A DNA stretch of 64,000 nucleotides from Scortum barcoo (Eukaryota > Chordata > Actinopteri > Centrarchiformes > Terapontidae), in contig CM041550.1 of the NCBI GenBank assembly GCA_023238725.1, positions 22,750,586-22,814,585 of the forward strand, given 5' to 3'. The notes under the pieces are model-generated. The model saw only the letters and a program-made list of their open reading frames with translations, made no database searches and was not told the DNA's origin. The position numbers were made by a program, and so were the translations under genes. Below are positions 48,611 through 60,600 of the stretch, one piece after another (position 1 is the first letter of the stretch; the number at the start of each line of letters is the position of its first letter).

Positions 48611-51600
48611 CATAGAACCTCATCATTAACAGCTGTCAGCAGCTGCTCTGTCAGGCTATTTTAAGCACTCTGATGTGTAATGTCAGAAGAGTTAATGCAC
48701 TGAGCAGCGTGATGTTTTTTTAACACTGCAAGCTTCACCTGCCCGGTTCCTTCACACGTGTTTGCACACAACCCTTTCATCTGGGGACCAAGAGAGGTAT
48801 GTCCCAACTAGCATGTCCAGACCATAATTACCACTCTCTAGAGGCTTCGTCCACTTTCAGCTCCAGCTGAATGAAGTAGTCAACAGGCCAAAGCCAAAGG
48901 CAATAACACTTGTAAGTAGGTCAGACTTGTTCAGGGAAGAGGCTGGAACTGGGCCGAGCAGAACAGTTAATAACAGTTGTTATAAAGGACTGTGACATTT
49001 TCTTGTGTGGCCCATGTGAAGATAGTCATTCATGAAGATATAACAGAATTGGATAATTTTAATGACTCATAAAAGATATCATCATAATGTTGTGAAGAAG
49101 CACACTTATACAACATGCAGTCATTTTTTTGTCAGTCAGTAGCAAGTTAAGAACTACTCAGTAAAGTGCAATTTAAACTATTTACATGTTTCTTTTTAAG
49201 AATGTGCTAATTTTGTGTGTTATTCTTACTGTGCACACAACCTTTTACACTTAAAGTTTGTTCTTGCAATCTAGATTTTCACACACTGTATTAAAAAGTA
49301 TCTTTTACACATCCAGATAAACAGAAAGAACACAGTATAGGGAGGCAACTACTGGTGATTTTTCATTATTCATCTGGCAGTGGTTTTCCTATAGATAAAT
49401 GATTTGGTTAGTTTGTAAAGTGCCCATAAGTAGTAAAAAAATAAATTAAAAAATAAGTAACCAGTACGCCTGAATTAAAAGATTTTCTATCACAAAGAAA
49501 GTTAGAAATCCTCACAATTGGGAAGCAGGAAAAAATGCGTTTTGCTCATAGTTGCTCTATGTGGAAGCTTGACATATGATTCATAATTTTAATTTAATAA
49601 ACTTAGTTAATTTAGATTGTTAATTGTGAGAGGTCATATTGGTGATACATCCAATACTGTTCACAAAAGAACAGTATAAAAGTAGGTTTATATTCCATTC
49701 ATTGTTTCCTCAACAAGAAGACCATCGTCTTTCCGTGCTACTTTGGCAATCATTACACATTTACACCCAAATTAGGATGACAGGTCCATGATATGCTCCC
49801 CCGCTGAGCCAACAGATTTAGTCTTGTCTGAGCGGCACGCTAATGCCTTAGCTGACAGCTCTGACTGCTCATCAAGGCTCAGCTAATTTGTCAGGAGTTT
49901 TTCTTTCTTTGAAAACACTCATCACTCTGCTTCCAGTTGATGGGGTGTTTTCTACCGCTTGTGTGTGCCAGTAGCTGTTGTTACATGGTATAGTGATGTT
50001 GTCATGTGGTGATGGTGAAGATAATATGTCAGATACAATGCAAATGCATTCAGAACACACTGTCACATGTGCATATAGTGTCATAATTTTTCAATTATTC
50101 ACATTTTTGAATTTCACACTGATTTATGTAAAAACACAAGTAAAGGATACAAGCTCAAACCTCTTTCACTAAGAAAATGAAATAAAGATTTATCCCTGAA
50201 ATCAGAAATTCTTGATCCTCATCAAACTGACATAAAGACAAACTTTGATACCTGTTTCAAATAATGAATATCTTCTTTTGCAAAGAAAGCCCGCTGAACC
50301 CTGTTCTAACACTTGGCACAACACCTGCAGTAACATTGTACTGTTACTGTATGGTATTCTTAATGTCATTCTGTGGTATGCAGTATGATCAAGTAAAAAT
50401 GATGAACTTTAAAAACAGTAAAAACATCATCTGCTGTTCCTCTTGAAGAGTTGTGACATTCATGTGCCAGTCATGATGGAGGGTTGTTGATGATGAAATC
50501 TGTTTACTGCTATGCTAATGCGATTTATTTAAGCGGAGCAAAATATACACTGGAAATGAAACTGGTTCAGGATGGCTTCACCTGACTATTTTTGGGGCTT
50601 AAATGTTCATCTATTTCTTATGCAATGTCTTTTAACCTTTGGCTGCACAGCTAAAATAACCAGTCAAGCCATGCACAAGATGACAGAACACGGTAGGGGA
50701 CCTGACAGACCAGAGTGATGCACAGATCACATTCACTGAAACAGCATGGGCGCCAATACTGACGTCTTGAAATGGATCGAGTCCTGGCCTGATGTGACTG
50801 AAACACGATAAGTGAGGAAGTGTATTGCAACACAATTACTTAATGAAGAAGACAGCCAAAAATCTCTAAAATATAAAATCCGAAAAGTATGTTGCTGAGC
50901 CAAATGACTGATTCTGCATGTGCAGTTGAGAGCAAACACTTAAGAATAGTTCTAATCAGTTCCACTTGGCAAGTTTTGTGGATTTATATCAGCTGACAAA
51001 GAGTAAGTGCAATCCTTGCATCTCTGTCAGATTGGTAAACTGTGAGCATCTTGCCTTACTTGTCTTCTCCCTGTCTCTGTGTCTGGCTTTGTTCCAGGTG
51101 CCAGTGAAGTTTCCCCCTCAAAGAAGCCTCGCAGCAGAGGCCTTCTCCACAGTCTCTTCTGCTGTTTATGCCACAAAGAGTCAGAGCCACCTTTTCTAAA
51201 AAACAACGCTCCCCTCTTGGTAGATGAAAACGGGACTTTGTCACAAGTAAGTTAATTTCTCAACATCCCCCTCTCTCACTCTTTCTTGTGATATCAACTG
51301 TCACCCTCCCTTCTTAAAGTCTTTGAGCAGCATGGGGTCAGCATGACTGGCAACTGTGTGATGTGAGAAACGCATTTCTTCTTGGCTCAAAGTTTTTTTG
51401 TTTACAAGAACATCTCCCCTGGGCTGGGAAGTAATGTTAGGCAGTGTTGAAAAGTACTCCATGTCCAGACATCAATCAAGATGACTGGGCATCAAAAGAA
51501 GGGTAGAAATGGTATAAATGTTACAGAGGCAGACATCTGACTGGAAGATTGCTGCATTGCAAAAATCCAAAAAGAGCTACTGTAGATATGCCACAAGCAA

Positions 51601-54600
51601 AGTGCACTACACTAGTTGTAATGAGGTAGAGGCTCTGTGGCTTACAGCAGAAAACTAATAATATATATAGGTATCAGGAGCGATTAGGAGCATGTGGTCT
51701 CTAAACCTTTCTTGGAATTATAAGGGTGTAATCTTTGAAATTGATTGTTATTTAATTTATTCATTAAAAATAATTCTGTGTAAAGCTTGTTTGATTTTGA
51801 AAAATGTGAATGGTGAGGATGACATAAGCTGAGACCATGCTTGATAAAACACCAATAACTACTATTCACTTACATAACATTGTTGGACAATTGACAACTG
51901 TGCCTATGGTTTAACTGAATATATTCTTGGAAAACAACATGACTTTTGGTACTTATGGTCTGGAGATCAAGTGGTCAAGACACTCTCAGGTGTCAGTTTC
52001 AGATTAATGCCTTAGTTCAGCCTTTTATAGAGATTTGATATTCCAGAAGTTATTTGTCACGTCTCTCCAAGGCCCCAAAATACATTTCGTGGTCGAGGGA
52101 GGGGTCGAGTCAAGTCCTAGGCTCAGTTTTGGTTGTGACAACCTGTCATGTCAACGTGCATGCTGCTCCTGTTGCTTTTGCTCTCAGGCGGGCTGTGGTC
52201 TCAGTGACTCCCCCCACCAGCCGTGTGAATATCCGCTCTGAATGGATCGTACAGTTACCTGCCAGTCATTTGGACGTGGACTCTGCAGAATCTGGAACCA
52301 ATGCACAGAGTAAAAACTTTGAGCAAAGAGACAGACCAAGAAATAACTTCCTGATGTATCTGGAAAACTCTGAGCAAAGTAAAGTATCTGGAGAAGGGGA
52401 GCCGTCTACTGAAGTCATGCTTACTGAACAATGCCAAGTTCCAAAATCAACAGAAACTGCAGCTTTAACCAGCCCTTCAAAGGGAAGTGCAGACCTTGGC
52501 TTACAGGTCCTTGTGGAATATACTGAGCAGACTGTTGTCAGCAGAGAAATGGACCCTTCTATCCTTTGTGTGGAACATTGCAACATGAATAGAGATGAGA
52601 CTGAATCCTGCACATATTGCAGTGGACAACCTGAGAGTTTTGTGCAGTACTCCTCAAGCGACGGATTTTTTGAATCCAACCAGATCCATGATAAGTGTGA
52701 GACTTCGGGGTTAAGCCAACCATTTGATGAATGTGCTCAACACCGTGAGTGTTTTAAACCTTGCAAGTCCCCTGAGCACTGTGCTAATCATAGCTTAGCT
52801 TCCAAATGTAGTCCTTGCTGTGAACATTGTGCAGAACCTCTCCAATTATTTCAGCAATGTAAGCCCTCTGATCAACAGTTTGAATCTTTTGACTTTGAGC
52901 CAGATAAATTGGCAGTGGACTCTGACAGTTTTAGGCAGTGTGATATGTCTGATTTCACACCTGAATGTACAGACCACCTTGAATTACCACAACAGTACGA
53001 GCCTTCTGATCAGCAGAGTGAGTGCTCTGACTCTGAGCAATACCCATTAACAGAGGACTCTGAGCAATGCGACATGACTGGTTTCACACCTAACATCTCT
53101 GATTCAGTGGACTTATTGGACTGTGACACTGAACTTTATGAGTACGACGAAATGTACGATCAAACTGAATGCACCAGTGATGATGATGAAGAGAGCTATC
53201 CACCTGAACAAGGGGATGGGCAAAACGAAATTGTGTCTATTGACCAAGAGTCCTGCAGATTATCAGCGGATGTAAATTCCTCACATTTCAACACACCTGT
53301 TCACGTTTATTTTGATGACTGTGAAGATGTTCCCATTGAAAGTGAATGCTGCGAGACACAACAGCTCACTGAGGAGAACTCTCAGCAAGCTACTACATTA
53401 GATGTGTCCACAGATCACTGTGAAATGGGCGACACTGATTGCTTTGAAACAAGTGTACAAGAGTGTGAATCAACTCAACAATGTGCTACTTCAGAGGGCT
53501 GTAGCTCTGACAAGACCTCAGAGTTTTGCAGTGAAGAAGACGGCTGCTCAGATTGCTCCTCTATTGAAACCAAATCCTTTAAGACTTGTCCTGATAGCAG
53601 TATTCCTTCAGATCACTTCTCTGATTCATCTGGGGAGTCTGAAAAAGGAGTTCAGGAAGATTCAAGCGATGAGCAGACACAGTGGGAATCTTTTGAAGAC
53701 GAAGAAGAAGTAGAGCAAAGCAATATTAACGGGAGTAATGAGGAAAAAAAGAAAAACCCCACTGTTGATATCGTTATTGAAGACTACTTCGATCTGTTTG
53801 ACAGAGCTGACTATTATGGACATGTGTTTGCACAAAAAAAACGTTACATCTCCTGTTTCGATGGAGGAGATATCCACGACCACCTGTATCTTGAAGAAGT
53901 CCAATCTAAGGCACAGAAGCTTGCGAGAAATGCGTACAGATGTAAAGAAATCAATGAGGACATTTATGCACAGGAAACTCAGGATACATGTGTTGATGCC
54001 TCAGCAGAAGCACATGAAGATACTTGCGAGGAAGATTCAAGTCAGATAGGTGATATCTTGTCTGGGTCTTGTGAGTCTGACAAACAATCTGAGGACTGGA
54101 CTGCAGAATCAGAATCAGGTTTAGCAGAGGATGAAGAAAATGAATCAGAAGTCTATGCCCTTTATGAAGAGAATTGTGAGGAAGCAGAGGAAGATGAGGC
54201 TGGAGGAACTTGTGTGTTTGATGGGGAAGTTTCTCAAATCAGTAATGAAAAAGAGGGGGGGGTCTGCTTGTCCTCTAGTAATGGGGAGAGTATGTCTGCA
54301 CCATGTGCAGAGGACATCTCTGTTGAAGGAGATGCCTATGAAGATGAAGTCTCTGTTGGTCAGAATTCTGAATGCCTTGGTGACAGTACCTCTAGCCTTG
54401 GTCATTTGCACACAATCCCTACTGATTGCAAAAAGGATGACAAAGACGAGGCAGAGAGCGAAGACAGAGCATTTATTGTATGCTCAGAAATGGAGCCATA
54501 TTGGTCACTTGTAGATCATGAGGAAGATGGAGAGATGTATGATCCAGGTGTGGAGGAATACTATGCATATCAGATTAAAAGTATTCAATCATTTGTTAAA

Positions 54601-57600
54601 GAAACCCTGAATGGATTTATTATGGAAGGAAGATCATACGATCAGATAATCCATGGAAAGGATGCTTCCAGGAATGAAAGAGGAGATGCTCTTTTATCCC
54701 TGAAGACTGAGTCAAACACACATGGAGCTTGTCATGAGGACTGCAAAGCAGTCAGATTTGGAATTACCCAAGTTATTGAACTGAGTGAGCATTCAGACAG
54801 CTGCTCTATTGAGAACAAACAAACCAGCGAGCACACTCCAGAGTCAGACGATTACCATGGATTCAATGAAACCTCAAGTGAAACAGAGGCTCCTTTAGAT
54901 ATTATTCACAGTGTTGTAGCAAAAAATGAGGTAAAGGATGCAAACACGCTTGTCAGAAGGACTGAAAACGATGCTTCCGAACAAAGCAGGGATTCAGAAG
55001 AGGAGGACGATGACGATGAATCATCTGAGCCTTGTGAATGCGAGTACTGCATTCCACCAATAGAGCAGGTATTATACGTCTTTGCACCTCAGCTGAGAAG
55101 AATTGGAGTGGATTCCATTGGGTTGTCAGAACTGTGGGAGAAACTCTGAATCATCCCATATTCATGGCAAATCTGCCATCAATACTGTTGGTCTATTTTT
55201 ACATCATTAGGACTGTTCTTCCAACTGTGGCAGTGAATATATTACAGGAGATCTTAGCTTGGCAGATTGTGTGCTATCTGTGTCAGACTCCTGCCCTGCC
55301 ATTATCCTCACGTGGCAGTTCACTCTACACCGACAAACACATGCATCAGTGTTACAGGCAGCCTGTTTGGTCATGCCAACTTGTTCTTAGCATCTGAATC
55401 ACATTAACAAACACCGATCTCTGACAACTTGTTGAGGGACGAGACACAGTATAGTGATACTTAAATGCTCCATCAACGTGGCAGCAGCTGTAGCATCCAG
55501 AGTTTCCTGTAACCCTTCACCGAAACACCAAAACACAATTCAGTATCTTAAGTGACAAGAAGCACACACACCTACACACAATGAAGTGAACTGTCCTCTG
55601 AAACACATTGAGATGGTAATTTCTTGTGTTAAAAGTAATATCTTGCTTACATTGTAACTGCTACTCATGTTGTGGGCTTAAAAGCTAAAAAAGTTTTTAA
55701 ATGCAGAGCTAAATTTACAATAAAGGAGCTTTAGATCTAAACTCTCCTTTAATCTTTAGGTTCCAGCCAAACCACTGCTCCCACAGATGAAATCGAATGA
55801 TGCAGGGAAGATTTGTGTGGTTATTGATTTGGATGAAACACTAGTGCATAGTTCATTTAAGGTAAGTTGGCCTGCGTGACCTATTTTCTCATAGTCAGAA
55901 GTACAGTATATTCCTTACTGGGATCATTGGGTATGATATTTTATGGTACTGCTGAAAATACTTGCAGTGTGTGTTGCTTTCAGTCTTCTCCTCTTAGTGA
56001 CCCAGGGTTGGATCCTTGTGGATAATTATCAGAACTTTCAAGAGCATGATTTTTATAGCGCGGGTGCTTATTTCTTGGCCAGGAGCAGTCATTTCCTGAA
56101 TTTGTGTAGTCACAGTGAAGTTACTAAACAACCAGCAGGGGCTGCAAGACATTATAGGTCCGGCACATTAAATAATCCGGCCCATAATCCCCTATAAAAC
56201 AAGAAGGAACGAACAAGATATGACAATGTGCGAATTACTAAAATTTAGATGTGCTGATTGACTTTGTAATGCAATGTCAAACAGAGTCAGGCTAGCTGTT
56301 ACCTCTTGTTTTCAGTGTTTGTGCTAAGCTAAGCTAGGCTAACTGGGAGCAGACTGTGGCTTCATAGTTATTATAGAGACGTGAGAATGGTGTTAATCTT
56401 CTCTTCTGATTCTCACCAAGAAAGAGAGCAACTGCATTTCTCAAAATGTTGAACTATTCCTGATTTACCAAGCTCCAGAAACATGTCTGCAGTCACTTTG
56501 AAGCTCAATGGGATTTTGGTTAATTACAAACTAAAAATAATTGTTCACTTAGATTTTTTGCCTTCATTGTCATCCCAAATATTTGCCTTTGATTTCAAAT
56601 AAGTTTTTGCACTTAGATGTTAATGGACTAGTTACTTTGGATTGTGGTAGCAGTAGTAGTAGTTATAGTTATTCAAAAATGCCAATGCTAATGTTTTATT
56701 TAAAAAATAAGTTCTATAAATAGAATATTTAAATCTAAAAAAATAACCTACCTCCATCCACATTAGTTTCTTTTCCCACTTGTTTCACCTCGACTAAATT
56801 GCTTTATTTTTTTTTATACTCTTGGTGTACTGAAAGGTCATCTTTTCAAGTATTTAAGAATATCTAGGACTCATCAAGTGTCTGCTGTTAGGCTTCCATA
56901 TTGGCTGTCAAAGCAAACATATACTTGCCAAGCTAAAGTAGCAAAAATAGCAGTAGGATATGCACTACATCATTTTACATATTTTTAGGAGGCACATGAC
57001 TTATTTTTATCTTAAAGGACTGGGCTCATGTGCCACCTAAACATTAACCCTTTATTTTATGGGTGCTCTGGTTTTACGATGCAGAACCCACCTGCACCCT
57101 AGAATCCAAATGAGGTCTAAAAAGAGACTGATTCACTGAAATCTGATTTTCAAGAATGAGAGGTGAATTGTAAAGTAGAAGGAACCATTCATCTGTGAAC
57201 TACGATATGTAAAGCCTGAGAATACAAGTGTTACTAGAATACAGTCTTTACTTGAGTCACATATATAAATACTTTATGTACTTTACTGTCATGTACAGCT
57301 ACACACCTTTTTGAATACGTCTCACATAATCAGCACAACAGTGGAAATCAGCTAGTGTATGCATATGATTTCATATAACATATTGAGTTTGAAATAGTTT
57401 CAATTTTGATCAGTTTGATACCTTTTAAGGTAGCATTCAGTGAACAAAGTAATCAATGCCAAAAGTCAAGGCTCCTGTGTCACGACAAATTATGTAATGA
57501 ATGCCATGTGGTGTTTAGTCCTTCTCAGGTCACAGACTGTCCTACAGGATGTCACTGGATATTGCCACTAGCTATGTGTAAACAGGGTCAGACCATGTTT

Positions 57601-60600
57601 TACACAAGGTGGATAATAAAACACATTATTACTTTGACACACATCCTAAAAGCAGAATTAGGTAACACAGTTTTGGAGTTAGTTGTGTGTGAAAGCCAAA
57701 GAAATCCAGTGTTCTGTGTGACATTTTAATATAAGAATCAGTTTTATATGAAATGAAAACTGGATCAACTTAAACAAATCCATCTAAATTTAAAAAAAAT
57801 AGCTTGAAGGTGCACAACTGCTGAATAGTCAGGTTTATTGTTACCCTTAAGTCATCTCAACTTATTCAAATCCTGGCAGAAGGTTAGTTAGATAAACCCA
57901 TCATTTTTTAAAAGATGGCCCAGTTGCCTTCTTATAGTTTAAGTTAACCCATTTTGAATAAGAAGCCACACAAACCTAGTCAGATTATGAATATCTCCAT
58001 TGAATTGACCAAATAAGTCAAGAGATATTATTCTTAGTGCTGTTCTTCTATGGCAATACTCTGGACCAAAATTCATATATGAGAATATAGTGTGATGGTA
58101 TAACAAGACATTTAGACCCATGAATGAGTTAAAATAATACAAATGTAAATTCACTTGTGACGACCATAATCATCCCTGATGGACAAATCTATTTTCTCAG
58201 TGGGAGAATAACTTTGGCAGTGGAGCAGATGACCAGGAGACACTCATTGCACAAATGAATGACATTTTGAATTTCTGATAATATGTGATTTTTCTGAAAT
58301 GGTAAAGGCAATAAGCATTATTTGTTGTCAGATGTGTCGGGGTGGAAATGAACAACAGCAAAAGAAAGACATTGTGTTGTGTTGGTGGCTCAGCCCACAA
58401 GCTTACATAGATATAACAAATGACCTGCTCACTCTTCAAGGTTGGAGATAGAGAACTGAGGCAACAAGTCAGCAGCAAAGCAGAGAGACCCAGAGCTGGC
58501 GGATCAAATCAGAAATAAAATGGCTGTGAACACTTAGATATGCATTTGTTCTGATGGCACAGAAAATTGTGCTATAGTTTGATCTTGATCTAGTTTGATA
58601 GTTTGCTGCTTTTACCTCCACCCCTTTTTGCCATTGAGATTCTTGGAGTCGGTTAAAAAAAAAAAACAACAAAAGAAATAATGAAATGATTCCCATTAAT
58701 TTATTATGCAAATAAAACACATTTGGACCTCTGAGTGCAGGCAACATGGGGGGAAATGCTGTACATTAATTCTAAGTACATGCTCACACTTTCTGATTAT
58801 GATCGACGTTGAACTCGTCTCACTTGCATTACTTCATAGTATACTAATGTAGGCCATGGTGTAATACCTTATATAGAACATACTTGGGGCGATACTAACA
58901 TTTGAGAAGCATATTTCAGGTGTGAGACCTACCTAAATAAATCAGATATTTTATGAGCCTTGTCACCTTCTGTAGTGGCTGTATTTCAATGAAGGAAGTC
59001 ACAAGAGTCATATTATTTACAGTGTTGTGTTATTTAAAAGATGCAGAGGTGGCGTCTTCGTGTCTATATGACACACCTACACATTAGATTTGTTGCTGTC
59101 ATACTCACCTCTTTGAGAAAATACATTTTATTTGGAGATAAAATATTCTTTTATCTCCGTAATATTATTTTTCTGTGTTTAACACTTGTACTTTTTTGCT
59201 CCACAGCCAGTGAACAATGCAGATTTTATCATTCCAGTGGAAATTGATGGAACAGTTCACCAGGTAGGCACTTAAGTGACCATCTGCTACACTGTATTCT
59301 CATGTTGCTTCAGTCACATCACCATGATGTCAAAGCATAAAGCAGCCATCATCAAGGTTTCTGCAGGTTTGCTAGACTTCCTGCTTAAAGCCCCAAAGAT
59401 TTGTGTAAACAACAATTGTTCTGTATAATTACCACACACCAAAATCTGTGCCAAACTCTGTGGTGTGTGAACTTGTATGAACTCTCAAATACCAGTAAAA
59501 TTCAGAAATCCCACATTCTGATTCTAGTTTGCCTTGGAAACACTGTGCTAGCTCCCTGACAGTGCTGTAGACTGCTCTGTTGATGGCTCCAAGCAGCAGG
59601 TGGCTATTTCCATGACCTGACGAAATGAGGAAACCCTGGCAGGCTTCTCAGAAATCACTGGCCATCAATCTGTAGCGCATATTATGCTCCACTCATTGGT
59701 GCTAGGGAATGGCAGTGGCTATTCCCCACAGACATTAGATGGTAACTACAATCTGTTTTGCTGGGCCTCCCAGAAGACAGAGGAGCTTTGTTGTCCAAAG
59801 GGCCTGGGTCTGTTTCAAGTAATCCAGGATAGGCTTGTTAAAGTGGGGAAAGCCTATTCGGGATGACTTGGTTCAGAAACAAGGCCGCCAGCATCTCAGT
59901 GGAAGTAGATAGAAGTGTTTTTAAATTAGATATTATACACTCCCCTCCTAAAGTATTGGAACAGTGAGGCCAATTCCTGTATTTTTGCTGGAGACAGAAA
60001 ACATTTGGCTTTGACAAATCAAAAGCTTTGACAAATCATCAAAAGATGAATATGAGACAAGAGATCATTTCAGCTTTTATTTCCAGGTATTGCTCACCTA
60101 AAAATGTGGTTTTCCGTTGCAAATAATAAAATAATATATCTTCTAAGTTGTGTATCTGATCCAGATGTAAATACCTGGAAATAAAAGCTGATATGTTGAT
60201 CTCTTGTCTCATATTCATCTTTTGATGTCAAACTCAAATGTTTTCTGTCTACAGCAAAAATACAGGAATTGACCTCACTGTTCCAGTACTTTTGAAGGGG
60301 AGTGTAGCTTTTCTTATGTTTTCTTTTAATTTTTTTTAATGTCACCACAGCAACATAGAATTATCAACATAGAAAAGGAAATAATGTTAATAATAGTATT
60401 AGTAATATTAGTAATTATGTGTATGATTCCTTTAAAACCAAAGGATAATAACAGTTCAAATAATCATATCATATATCATATCATATCATATCATATCATA
60501 TCATACGTTAAAAAGGCTACATTTGCATTGGTAAATAAATTGTAGACTACTTGGTGCAGGTGTTGTATGTGCCAATATGTATTTTGGTCTTCTGAATTTC

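Larger units (their letters stand above)
43446..51097 (+). other. ctdsp1: ctdsp1 intron 1 (7.7 kb)
   Basis: No supported exon. It contains the CA/TG microsatellites, dispersed repeat ends near 44684-44720 (TTTATTGATCC type), 45986 and 47578, and an (AT)n tract at 48573. A near-perfect 14-bp direct duplication ATGCTCGAAATGCT lies at about 48257-48283. Otherwise AT-rich unique sequence in which I see nothing. Confidence 0.6.

Noticed and set aside
53402..54514. Shorter + strand frames of 103-127 codons inside the giant frame
   Set aside because: Out-of-frame shadows rich in Lys/Arg that come from reading GAA/GAG codons in another frame.
52039..55149. Giant frame as a retrotransposon ORF or processed pseudogene
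   Set aside because: No reverse transcriptase, gag, zinc-knuckle or integrase motifs, no poly(A) tract, no flanking target duplication; acidic composition unlike such ORFs.
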